Assembly: GCA_016197155.1 (NCBI GenBank)
Contig: JACPWF010000007.1
Coordinates: 1-38,988 of the forward strand
DNA length: 38,988 nucleotides
Source of the DNA: Candidatus Omnitrophota bacterium
Lineage (GTDB): Bacteria; Omnitrophota; Gorgyraeia; 2-02-FULL-51-18
Direction of reading: 5' to 3'
The notes below the pieces were generated by a model, which made no database searches, had not been told where the DNA came from, and was given only the letters and a program-made list of their open reading frames with translations. Both the position numbers and the translations under genes were made by a program. This document shows positions 32,561 through 38,988 of the stretch, in pieces (position 1 is the stretch's first letter; each line of letters opens with the position of its first letter).

Positions 32561-33175
32561 GTGACCGAAAAAGAAATTCTCAAAATTTTTAAAGACGAAA
32601 AGGCGCTCCTCTCCGGGCATTTTTTGCTCTCGAGCGGCCTGCACAGCCCGAACTACATGCAGTGCGCGCTTCTTTTGCAGAAGCCGCCCCTGGCGGAAAC
32701 CCTCTGCAGGGCCCTGGCCAAAAAAATTTCCCTGAAAATCGATGTCGTGATCGGCCCGGCATTGGGCGGCATGATCGTCGCGCACGAAATGGGCCGCGCG
32801 CTAAAGGCGCGTTCGGTTTTCGCCGAACGGGTGCCTGCCTCGCCGGCAGGCGGGGACGGAAATTTCGTGCTCCGCCGCGGGTTTGAACTGAGGAAAAACG
32901 AAAAGGTGCTCGTCGTCGAGGACGTCGTCACCACCGGCAAATCCACGCGGGAGGTGATGGCGATCGCCGAGGAAAAAGGGGCGGAGGTGGCGGGGGTGGC
33001 CGCGCTTGTCGACCGCAGTGACGGGGCGGCGGTGTTCCTCCACGATTTTTATTCGCTTCTTAAAATTCACATCCCCGTTTACAAACCCGGAGACTGCCCG
33101 CTCTGCCGCGCGGGAAAGGCGGCGCTCACCAAACCCGGGAGCCGCGGATTAAAAACCGAAGGAGAGCGCTCATGA
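32561..33175 (+). CDS. pyrE: Orotate phosphoribosyltransferase with in-frame palindrome
   Basis: PyrE joins orotate to PRPP to make OMP. The opening KIFKDEKALLSGHFLLSSG, the base VVIGPALGGMIVAHEMGRAL and the PRPP motif VLVVEDVVTTGKS are present. GTG 32561 is preferred because it matches the family N-terminus; an ATG at 32528 would add 11 residues within the previous gene. Between AERV and GNFVLRRGF about seven residues (PASPAGG) are extra compared with typical PyrE (form FAER-x3-GK-x2-LRRGF), and they are encoded by a palindrome at 32833-32851. TACAAT at 32548-32553 lies seven bases before the start. Confidence 0.94.
   Translation: MTEKEILKIFKDEKALLSGHFLLSSGLHSPNYMQCALLLQKPPLAETLCRALAKKISLKIDVVIGPALGGMIVAHEMGRALKARSVFAERVPASPAGGDGNFVLRRGFELRKNEKVLVVEDVVTTGKSTREVMAIAEEKGAEVAGVAALVDRSDGAAVFLHDFYSLLKIHIPVYKPGDCPLCRAGKAALTKPGSRGLKTEGERS
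32833..32851. repeat. Short palindrome inside pyrE
   Basis: GCCTGCC (32833-32839) and GGCAGGC (32845-32851) pair perfectly around a five-base loop. The sequence is translated as part of PASPAGG, an insertion relative to the PyrE family next to the catalytic loop. Confidence 0.65.
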
Positions 33176-33717
33176 GAAAAATGATTCTATTTTTATTTTT
33201 TGCGCTGGCCGGCCACTCGGCAATTGCCGCCGAAAATAATTCCCGGGAGCCGCGCGCCGAGGAGGCCAAAAAGGCCTACGAGACTTATTTGCAACAATTG
33301 AAAGATTTGAACGGCCAATACAAGCAGATCACCGCCGACGTGAAAAAGGTTTTGAAGGACGAGGACATCCCCGTCTGGGATGAGGAAAAAGGGGAACTCG
33401 GGTTCACGCGTTTTAAGGAAAATGCCCCGCCGACGGGCGCCCGCGTGAAGGAATCCGAAAAGGAAATGGTCGTGAGCCTGGAACTGCCCGGTTTGAAAAG
33501 GGATTCCATTAAAGTCAATTTGGTGGGTGAACGAAAATTAAAGGTCAGCGCGCTCAAAAAGAACGACGCCGAAGCCAAGTCCGTCGAGCGCGAGGTCGAG
33601 CTCCCCGCGTCGGCCGACCCCAAAGGAGTCCATGCCCGGTACGAAGACGGCGTCCTCACGGTCTGGCTGTCCAAGGTTCACCCGGTCGAGAAGGAAATGC
33701 CGATTCCCGTCAATTGA
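33172..33717 (+). CDS. Exported Hsp20/alpha-crystallin-like protein
   Basis: The 181-residue protein has a Sec signal peptide (MRKMILFLFFALAGHSAIAA), a helical spacer (about 20-70) and a C-terminal alpha-crystallin domain: EMVVSLELPGLKRDSIKVNL, then LKVSA, and VHARYEDGVLTVWLSK. It ends EMPIPVN, an I-x-V form of the oligomerisation motif. Cytoplasmic Hsp20 proteins hold unfolding proteins; a periplasmic version is uncommon, so envelope chaperone work is inferred. ATG 33172 follows GGAGAG and overlaps the pyrE stop. No cysteine or lipobox is present. Confidence 0.82.
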   Translation: MRKMILFLFFALAGHSAIAAENNSREPRAEEAKKAYETYLQQLKDLNGQYKQITADVKKVLKDEDIPVWDEEKGELGFTRFKENAPPTGARVKESEKEMVVSLELPGLKRDSIKVNLVGERKLKVSALKKNDAEAKSVEREVELPASADPKGVHARYEDGVLTVWLSKVHPVEKEMPIPVN

Positions 33718-33742
33718 CAAAGCGTTAGGCCCTTGTTAGAAT
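33714..33742 (+). promoter_or_regulatory. Sigma-70-type promoter of the ATP synthase operon
   Basis: TTGACA (33714-33719) and TAGAAT (33737-33742) are exactly 17 bases apart. The -35 overlaps the stop of the Hsp20-like gene. Start is expected near 33749, with AAGGGTG ahead of ATG 33772. An 8-bp inverted repeat, CCCTTGTT (33730-33737) and AACAAGGG (33760-33767), brackets the predicted start site. Confidence 0.8.
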
Positions 33743-33771
33743 GACGCCAACTTGATTAGAACAAGGGTGTT

Positions 33772-34002
33772 ATGACCGGGAAGCGGGACGCTTTTTATGC
33801 GCAGGTCAAACAACTGGGCGTCCTGACGACCATTCCCATGATACTCCTCGTGGGTCCGGCCATCGGGTTTTTGGCGGGCGGCTGGATCGATCGCAAGGCC
33901 CGTTTGTATCCGTGGTTCACCATTATTTTTATCGCGCTCGGCTTCATCGCCTCGGGGCGTGAGGTCGTCTGGCTTTTGAAACGAATTTCAAATGATTCCT
34001 AA
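33772..34002 (+). CDS. AtpZ/AtpI-like small membrane protein of the ATP synthase operon
   Basis: The 76-residue protein has two hydrophobic helices (LTTIPMILLVGPAIGFLAGGW and YPWFTIIFIALGFIAS) around the conserved GxWIDRK turn of the F0F1-ATPase-related AtpZ family. Members lie at the head of ATP synthase operons and are thought to help assembly or magnesium transport. It is the first gene after the promoter and overlaps the next gene by 11 bases. Confidence 0.85.
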   Translation: MTGKRDAFYAQVKQLGVLTTIPMILLVGPAIGFLAGGWIDRKARLYPWFTIIFIALGFIASGREVVWLLKRISNDS

Positions 34003-34330
34003 ACTTTTTTTTCAGGGCGTTTCGAGAACGGGTTTTGCGGTGTGTTTGGCCGCCGGGCTTGCGGCGGGATTTGGGTGGAATTGGAAGGCGGCCCTCGGGG
34101 TGTGGGTGGGCGCCTCCTGGATGTTCGTGAATCTTTTTTTCCTCTTTAAATTCATCGAAAGACCCAAAACGTTCGCCTTTGCGGTCGTCAAATTTCCGGT
34201 GCTGTACCTGGCCGGGTTTTATATTTTGAGAACAAGATTTTTTTCGCCGGTCAGCCTGCTCGCGGGCCTGACGGCGTTCCTGGCGGCGTTTCTGATCGTG
34301 TGGGTGCGGGGGCGGCTTTGCACATCCTGA
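33992..34330 (+). CDS. atpI: ATP synthase subunit I (AtpI-like)
   Basis: The 112-residue protein has four hydrophobic segments in the ATP-synt_I pattern: TGFAVCLAAGLAAGFG, LGVWVGASWMFVNLFFLFKF, VVKFPVLYLAGFYIL and LLAGLTAFLAAFLIVWV. AtpI helps assemble the c-ring. ATG 33992 overlaps the AtpZ-like gene, and the 3' end overlaps the atpB start, as is usual. Confidence rests on position plus hydrophobic pattern, as this subunit is poorly conserved. Confidence 0.8.
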   Translation: MIPKLFFQGVSRTGFAVCLAAGLAAGFGWNWKAALGVWVGASWMFVNLFFLFKFIERPKTFAFAVVKFPVLYLAGFYILRTRFFSPVSLLAGLTAFLAAFLIVWVRGRLCTS

Positions 34331-35109
34331 ATTTCGTTCATCTGATCGCCGAGACATTTCATCAAACGCCGATCTCCGGGTTTCTCGAACGGTTTGAAAA
34401 TCGGATTTTTGGAGGCCTCGTGATCGCGCTCTTGACGGCTGTTTTTTATGCCGCCTCGCGCGGCGTCTCGCGCGTGCCGGGGAGACTGCGCGCGGCCTGT
34501 GAATGGCTGGTCGAGTCCCTCGACGGTTTCGTGTGCGGCATCCTGGGACCCGAGGGCCGCCGGCACACGCCGTTTTTGGGCGCGCTCTTTCTTTATATCT
34601 GGACGATGAATCTGGTGGGGCTGGTGCCGCTCATGCATTCGCCGACGGCCAATGCGATGACGCTTCATGCGGGGCCCATTACGATTCCCATTCCCACCAC
34701 GACGGCGGCCTTGGCGCTCCTGGTATTTTTTTACGTGCAGTTCACGGGCATCCGCGAACAGGGGATCGTGGGCTACCTCGACCACATGGCGGGGAATCCC
34801 CGCGATGCGTTTGGTTTCGCGCTCATGCCGCTCATGTTTGTCATTCACGTGATCGGCGAGCTGGCCAAGCCGCTCAGCCTCGCCTTCCGGTTGTACGGCA
34901 ATATCTGGGGGGAGGACGTGCTCCTGGCTGTTTTCATGGGGCTGGGGATCGGGATCAGTTTCATTCCGATTCCCATTCATTTTCCGTTCTTATTTCTTGC
35001 GATGGTGACAGGCACCATCCAGGCTTTTGTGTTCACATTGCTCAGCACGGTGTATCTTGCGATGGTGCTCCCGCACGGCGGGCGCGCGCATGCGCCGGCG
35101 GGGCATTAA
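34318..35109 (+). CDS. atpB: ATP synthase F0 subunit a
   Basis: Subunit a forms the proton half-channels against the c-ring. The essential Arg is in KPLSLAFRLYGNIWGED, with NLVGLVPLMHSPTAN upstream and the terminal helices MVTGTIQAFVFTLLSTVYLAM. TTG 34318 gives the N-terminus HILNFVHLIAETFH, which resembles the family; GTG 34300 is an in-frame alternative with no better ribosome binding site. The start overlaps atpI by 13 bases. About 263 residues is within range. Confidence 0.95.
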   Translation: MHILNFVHLIAETFHQTPISGFLERFENRIFGGLVIALLTAVFYAASRGVSRVPGRLRAACEWLVESLDGFVCGILGPEGRRHTPFLGALFLYIWTMNLVGLVPLMHSPTANAMTLHAGPITIPIPTTTAALALLVFFYVQFTGIREQGIVGYLDHMAGNPRDAFGFALMPLMFVIHVIGELAKPLSLAFRLYGNIWGEDVLLAVFMGLGIGISFIPIPIHFPFLFLAMVTGTIQAFVFTLLSTVYLAMVLPHGGRAHAPAGH

Positions 35110-35133
35110 ATTGACAGGGGGACAGACACGATC

Positions 35134-35367
35134 ATGAATTATCAAACCGCATTGGCTGCATTTCTTCCGCTGGCGCTGGGCATCGCCGCGTTCGGCTCCG
35201 CGCTGGGTTTGGGCAAGGCCGTGGCAGGCGCCATGGAGGCGACGGCCCGCCAACCCGAGGCCTCGGGCAAGATCCTCGTCAACATGATGGCCGGCTGCGC
35301 GCTCATCGAGGCGCTGACGATCTACGTGCTCGTCGTGGTGTTTGTGTTGTCGGGGAAGATTGTCTGA
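35134..35367 (+). CDS. atpE: ATP synthase F0 subunit c
   Basis: The 77-residue hairpin has the loop ARQPEASGK between two hydrophobic helices, and the ion-carrying Glu in [13 protein letters not shown]. The sodium-binding set is absent: the position matching the helix-1 Gln of sodium rings is Leu, and the Ser-Thr after Glu are Ala-Leu. It should therefore use protons. It lies 24 bases after atpB with a GGGGG-rich upstream region. Confidence 0.96.
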   Translation: MNYQTALAAFLPLALGIAAFGSALGLGKAVAGAMEATARQPEASGKILVNMMAGCALIEALTIYVLVVVFVLSGKIV

Positions 35368-35373
35368 TTAAAA

Positions 35374-35862
35374 ATGGAAAACGGCAAGATCCTCAGTGAG
35401 ATCCTCGTCCAGGTTTTCGGATTTCTCGTTGTCTTCTGGGTCCTCAAGCGTTTTGCCTGGAAGGGACTTCTCGGCGGCATCGACGCGCGGCGAAAATCCA
35501 TCGAGGAGGCCTTCGCGCGGCTGGAATCGGAACAGCGTAAGGTCGAGAGCCTAGAAAAGGAAGTCCGCTCGCGGCTTGAGCGCATCGAGCAGGAGGCCCG
35601 CGCGAAGATCCAGGAAGCCGCCGCGCAGGGGGCGGGTCTCGCCAGGGACATCCAGGACCGGGCGCGCGCCGACGCCCAAAAAATGGTCGAGCGCGCCCAA
35701 TCCGAAATCGAACAGGATCTGGCGAAGGCCAAAATATCGATGCGCAATGACTTGGTGACCATCTCCTCTTTGATTGCCGAGCGCATTTTGCGCGAGAAGA
35801 TCGACGAAAAGGAACAGGGCAGGCTCGTCGACCGTTTTTTGAGCGAAGTGGGAAAGAGCTAG
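35374..35862 (+). CDS. atpF: ATP synthase F0 subunit b
   Basis: Subunit b is the peripheral stalk. The 162-residue protein has one N-terminal membrane helix (ILVQVFGFLVVFWVLKRF) and a long charged helix (about residues 40-145) with the pattern of a right-handed coiled coil, including IDARRKSIEEAFARLES. It starts six bases after the atpE stop and ends three bases before atpH. Confidence 0.95.
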   Translation: MENGKILSEILVQVFGFLVVFWVLKRFAWKGLLGGIDARRKSIEEAFARLESEQRKVESLEKEVRSRLERIEQEARAKIQEAAAQGAGLARDIQDRARADAQKMVERAQSEIEQDLAKAKISMRNDLVTISSLIAERILREKIDEKEQGRLVDRFLSEVGKS

Positions 35863-35865
35863 CGG

Positions 35866-36426
35866 ATGCAGGAGTTTGTCGCCTCCAACCGGTACGCCCA
35901 GGCGCTTTTTGAAATCGCCCGCGGCATGGGCAGGGACCAGGCGGTGGAGGATGAGCTGGAGGCATTTTCGGCCGCGCTCAAGTCTCAGCCCGATATCGAG
36001 AAGTTTTTTTTGAATCCATCCTTCACGGTGGCGGAAAAAAAACGCCTGCTGGACCGTCTTTACGCGCACGACGAGGGCCGCGGTTCCGTCGCGCGGGTGA
36101 TGGCCGGTTTTTATTCTCTGCTGTTGGAAAAAGGGCGATTTCCGCTGGCGCATGAAATTGCCGTGGCTTACAAGCGCATCTCGGACTTGGCCCAAGGCGA
36201 AGGGGTGGCGGAGGTCAGGACCACGACGCCCTTGAGCGCGACGGTCGAGACAAGGCTTGTCGCGGCGCTGGAGCGCATGACCGGCGAGAAAATCGTTTTA
36301 AAAAAGAAAACGGATCCGGCGCTCGTCGGCGGCATCACGGTGCGCCTGCGCAACAAATTTTTTGACGGATCGGTGGCGGGGCATCTTGAAAGATTAAAAA
36401 CGGAGCTATTGGGCACATGGCATTAA
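35866..36426 (+). CDS. atpH: ATP synthase F1 subunit delta
   Basis: Delta joins the stalk to the F1 head. The opening [14 protein letters not shown] and the closing [28 protein letters not shown] are the two conserved ends of the family, with a helical six-bundle region between. The 186 residues are standard. ATG 35866 follows atpF by three bases and the 3' end overlaps atpA by 10. Confidence 0.95.
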   Translation: MQEFVASNRYAQALFEIARGMGRDQAVEDELEAFSAALKSQPDIEKFFLNPSFTVAEKKRLLDRLYAHDEGRGSVARVMAGFYSLLLEKGRFPLAHEIAVAYKRISDLAQGEGVAEVRTTTPLSATVETRLVAALERMTGEKIVLKKKTDPALVGGITVRLRNKFFDGSVAGHLERLKTELLGTWH

Positions 36427-37925
36427 AACCGGAAGAAATCACCAGTATTCTGAAGCAGGAAATCAATCAATTCGAAGCCGGCGTGAAAATGGAATCCACC
36501 GGCGTCATCCTCTCGATCGGCGACGGCATCACGCGCGTGTACGGCCTCGACGACTGCATGGCGGGGGAGCTTTTGGAATTTTCCACCGGCGAACTCGGTA
36601 TTGCGCTCAATTTGGAAGAGTCGAACGTCGGCGTCGTCCTTTGCGGGGATGGTCACGGATTAAAGGAAGGCGACATCGTGAAGCGCACGGAAAAAATCGC
36701 CAGTGTCCCCGTCGGCAAAGGGCTTTTGGGCCGGGTCGTGGACGCGCTCGGGCGTCCGCTGGACGACAAAGGGCCGATCGTCGCCTCGGAGACAAGGCCC
36801 ATCGAGTTTAAGGCGCCGGGCGTTTTGTCGCGCCAGTCCGTGAAAGAGCCTTTGCAGACGGGCCTCAAGGCCGTGGACGGGATGATCCCGATCGGGCGCG
36901 GGCAGAGAGAGCTCATCATCGGCGACCGCCAGACGGGAAAAACCGCGCTCGTCGTCGACACGATTTTGAATCAAAAGGGAAAAGACGTCCACTGCGTTTA
37001 CGTGGCGGTGGGACAAAAGGCGTCGAGCGTTTTGTCGGTGGTGAAAACCCTGGAGGCCCGCGGAGCGATGGGTTACACCACCGTGGTGAGCGCCCCGGCG
37101 GACGTCGCGGCCACGATGCAGTATTTGAGTCCGTACACGGGCGCGGCGATCGGGGAATATTATCTTTACAACGGCATGCATGCGCTCGTGATCTACGACG
37201 ACCTCACCAAGCACGCGGCCGCCTACCGGGAACTCTCGCTTTTACTCCGGCGTCCGCCGGGGCGCGAAGCGTTTCCGGGGGATGTCTTCTACCTTCATTC
37301 CAGGCTTCTCGAACGCGCCGCGAAACTTCGCGATGATTTGAAGGGCGGAAGCCTGACGGCCCTGCCCATTATCGAAACGCAGGCCGGCGACGTGTCGGGC
37401 TACATTCCCACCAACGTCATTTCCATCACGGACGGGCAGATCTATCTCGAGGGGGATCTTTTTTATTCCGGTGTCCGTCCGGCGATCAACGTCGGGCTTT
37501 CGGTTTCGCGCGTCGGCGGCAACGCGCAGACCAAGGCCATGAAAAAAGTGGCGGGCAAACTCCGCCTGGACCTGGCGCAGTACCGGGAGCTGGCCGCGTT
37601 CATGCAGTTCGGCTCAGACATGGACAAGGCCACGCGCGAACAGCTCGACCGCGGTTCGCGGCTGGTTGAAATTTTGAAACAGGGCCAATACGCGCCGATG
37701 ACGCTCGCCGAGGAAGTGAGCATTCTCTACCTCGGCACGAAAGGGCTTCTCGACGACGTGCCTCTGGAAAGGATCCTGGAATTTGAAAAAGGTTTCCATC
37801 AATTTCTGAAGGAAAAATATCCGGATGTCGGCAATGACCTGGAAAAACAAAAGGACCTCACCGATTCGATCGGCCAGAGGCTGGACAAGGCCGCCGGCGA
37901 ATTTAAGGCGCGTTTTTTGAAATAG
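36417..37925 (+). CDS. atpA: ATP synthase F1 subunit alpha
   Basis: Alpha forms the non-catalytic nucleotide sites of F1. Motifs are the P-loop [16 protein letters not shown], the [16 protein letters not shown] segment, [32 protein letters not shown] (start and end of a longer conserved block) and [17 protein letters not shown]. The 502 residues are normal. TAG ends the gene at 37925, two bases before atpG. Confidence 0.98.
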   Translation: MALKPEEITSILKQEINQFEAGVKMESTGVILSIGDGITRVYGLDDCMAGELLEFSTGELGIALNLEESNVGVVLCGDGHGLKEGDIVKRTEKIASVPVGKGLLGRVVDALGRPLDDKGPIVASETRPIEFKAPGVLSRQSVKEPLQTGLKAVDGMIPIGRGQRELIIGDRQTGKTALVVDTILNQKGKDVHCVYVAVGQKASSVLSVVKTLEARGAMGYTTVVSAPADVAATMQYLSPYTGAAIGEYYLYNGMHALVIYDDLTKHAAAYRELSLLLRRPPGREAFPGDVFYLHSRLLERAAKLRDDLKGGSLTALPIIETQAGDVSGYIPTNVISITDGQIYLEGDLFYSGVRPAINVGLSVSRVGGNAQTKAMKKVAGKLRLDLAQYRELAAFMQFGSDMDKATREQLDRGSRLVEILKQGQYAPMTLAEEVSILYLGTKGLLDDVPLERILEFEKGFHQFLKEKYPDVGNDLEKQKDLTDSIGQRLDKAAGEFKARFLK

Positions 37926-37927
37926 CC

Positions 37928-38391
37928 ATGGCCTCGCTCAGGCAAATCCGCAGGCGGATGAAGTCGATCGAGAATATCCATGAGATCACAAAGGCCATGG
38001 AGATGATCGCGGCGTTCCGTTTCAAAAAGGCCGAGACGCGCTTCATGAAGGCCAGGCCGTATTTTCTCGAGACGGAGAAATTGATCGCCGACCTTTCCGG
38101 CGCGGCGGGGGAGGTGAGCCACGCGCTTTTTGAAAAACGCGCGGTGAAAAAGAAAACACTCCTGGTCCTCGCCGCCGACAAAGGGCTTTGCGGTGCGTAC
38201 AATACGAATCTCCTGCGCGCGGCCTTGGCGTGGCTGGCCGAAAACAGGGATTTTGAGACGTCGCTCGTGCCCGCGGGAAAAGTGGGCGTGGATTTTTTCA
38301 GGAAAAAAAACCTGCCCGTCCTCTCGGCGTACCCGGAGAAGACGGCCGTCACTTCTGAGTTCGCGAAAAAGATCACCGCGGACCTCGCTTT
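37928..38391 (+). pseudogene. atpG: ATP synthase F1 subunit gamma, 3' truncated at a sequence join
   Basis: The first 150 or so codons are a good gamma subunit: ASLRQIRRRMKSIENIHEITKAMEMIA, FRFKKAE and the conserved LVLAADKGLCGAYNTNL. After KKITADLA (about 38388) similarity ends and the frame runs through foreign sequence to a stop at 38473. About 100 residues, including the C-terminal helix that inserts in the F1 head (family form RNxxRQxxIT), are missing. The sequence to the right encodes the end of another gene in a different frame. A chimeric join of two contigs is likelier than a natural deletion, because beta and epsilon genes are also absent. Confidence 0.9.
38386..38391. other. Probable assembly or recombination breakpoint
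   Basis: Left of this point the sequence encodes AtpG ending ITADLA. Right of it, in another frame, PIRLNLEKLRVG begins the conserved C-terminal part of a PseC-like aminotransferase. No intergenic or mobile-element sequence lies between. The lysine and phenylalanine codon habit (AAA, TTT runs) that marks the left part fades on the right. Confidence 0.75.
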
Positions 38392-38667
38392 CCCATCCGG
38401 CTCAATCTCGAAAAGTTGCGTGTGGGGCGAGCGAAGATCTTCGATGCGCTCGTGGCCGAGAACATCGGGGTGAATGTCCACCATATCCCGATCCACCTCC
38501 ATCCTTACTACCGTCGGACCTTTGGCTACCGGGAGGGGGATTATCCCGTTGCCGAGCTGTTCTACCAGAGGGCGCTGACGCTCCCCCTCTTCCCGCGGAT
38601 GCGCCAGACCGATGTCGAAGATGTTGTGGAGGCCGTACGGAAGGTCATTGCCTACTATGCGGTCTGA
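38392..38667 (+). CDS. DegT/DnrJ/EryC1-family aminotransferase, PseC-like, 5' truncated
   Basis: Only the last 91 codons are present. They read PIRLNLEKL, VAENIGVNVHHIPIHLHPYYRRTF and AELFYQRALTLPLFPRM, matching the C-terminus of sugar aminotransferases such as PseC (UDP-4-amino-4,6-dideoxy-N-acetyl-altrosamine transaminase). These enzymes work in pseudaminic and legionaminic acid synthesis. The PLP Lys region is lost to the left of the breakpoint. The next gene is an N-acetyl sugar amidotransferase, which supports a nonulosonate sugar locus belonging to the joined sequence. Confidence 0.85.
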   Translation, partial: PIRLNLEKLRVGRAKIFDALVAENIGVNVHHIPIHLHPYYRRTFGYREGDYPVAELFYQRALTLPLFPRMRQTDVEDVVEAVRKVIAYYAV

Positions 38668-38691
38668 ATGGATCAGAGGGAGGATACCATT

Positions 38692-38988
38692 ATGATCATA
38701 TACATGAGGTACTGCAGACGTTGCGTTATGCCGGAAACGAAACCCGACCTGTTCATTGATGAAGAGGGGGTCTGCAGTGCATGCCGTTCTTTTGAACAGC
38801 GAAGAGACATCGACTGGAACGCTCGCAGTGATGAATTGCTTCGCATACTCGAGCGTTACCGTTCAAAAAGTGGCGGCAACTATGATTGTGTGATTCCGGT
38901 CAGTGGAGGGAAGGATAGCCACTTCCAGACCCTGCGTATGCTAGAACTAGGAATGAACCCCTTGTGCGTCACAGCAACCACTGACAAA
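38692..38988 (+). CDS. N-acetyl sugar amidotransferase (PseA/WbpG-like), 3' truncated
   Basis: The N-terminus has the paired Cys motif YCRRCVMPETKPD and GVCSACRSFE, then the PP-loop ATP pyrophosphatase signature VIPVSGGKDSHFQTL. This is the arrangement of the PseA/WbpG/LegG-like amidotransferases that convert acetyl to acetamidino groups on bacterial sugars. ATG 38692 is preferred because GGGAGGA lies just upstream; ATG 38668 is in frame too. The window ends 99 codons into the gene. Confidence 0.9.
   Translation, partial: MIIYMRYCRRCVMPETKPDLFIDEEGVCSACRSFEQRRDIDWNARSDELLRILERYRSKSGGNYDCVIPVSGGKDSHFQTLRMLELGMNPLCVTATTDK

Noticed and set aside
35134-35367. Sodium-translocating c-ring
   Set aside because: The Gln and Ser-Thr ligands of sodium c-subunits are Leu and Ala-Leu here, so a proton ring is expected.

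Overview
The window reads as one contig of an uncultured, GC-rich, Gram-negative-type bacterium. An outer-membrane-type barrel with a C-terminal Phe, several Sec signal peptides and a full F0F1 operon support this. The sequence does not fix the phylum. A candidate-phylum metagenome assembly is likely but is inference. Coding is dense, most neighbouring genes overlap by 1-20 bases, TTG and GTG starts are common, and no stretch over 300 bases lacks a gene. No tRNA, rRNA or CRISPR array was recognised.

Region 1 (1-7743, +) is a type II fatty-acid/polyketide-like cluster. It holds a partial hexapeptide-repeat protein, two hotdog dehydratases, a long acyl carrier protein, a shrunken AcpS-like ORF, a ketosynthase pair (one partner lacking all three catalytic residues, the other intact), an MtnX-like HAD phosphatase, a class III aminotransferase and a PaaK-like adenylate-forming enzyme. 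I do not recognise the product. Region 2 (7740-11227, -) is a tightly overlapping operon: uppP, a PhnW-like aminotransferase, a CDP-alcohol phosphatidyltransferase and a YbhN-like membrane protein. This suggests envelope lipid or glycan head-group chemistry, possibly with a phosphonate.

Region 3 (11271-19510) begins with a Phd/PIN toxin-antitoxin pair whose promoter lies on a 32-bp dyad, followed 7 bases later by glmS and then rsmI. A dispersed palindrome, a YopX-like gene, a YacP-like NYN gene, two tandem small secreted proteins sharing a 156-bp nearly identical block, an outer-membrane barrel and a CHASE2-GGDEF diguanylate cyclase follow. The barrel and cyclase genes overlap head to head at their start codons.

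Region 4 (19507-33717) holds the pyrimidine pathway: pyrR-pyrB-pyrC-carA-carB-pyrK-pyrD-pyrF, then a small basic protein, an SF1 helicase, a DUF4143 ATPase, pyrE and an exported small heat-shock-like protein. A strong promoter and a PyrR-binding hairpin precede pyrR, and the 3' side of the hairpin contains the pyrR ribosome binding site. pyrC carries an in-frame TAG. Several pyr genes (carA, pyrK, pyrE, probably pyrB), and also rsmI, contain short palindromic or repetitive DNA translated in frame where their families have no such sequence. This resembles the protein-coding palindromic elements of Rickettsia and is the most unusual feature of the window.

Region 5 (33714-38988) is the ATP synthase operon, atpZ-like, atpI, atpB, atpE, atpF, atpH, atpA and a broken atpG. 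At about 38388 the gamma subunit switches abruptly into the 3' end of a PseC-like aminotransferase gene, followed by an N-acetyl sugar amidotransferase gene. Two truncated genes abut with no boundary sequence and the base usage changes, so a chimeric assembly join is the simplest explanation.
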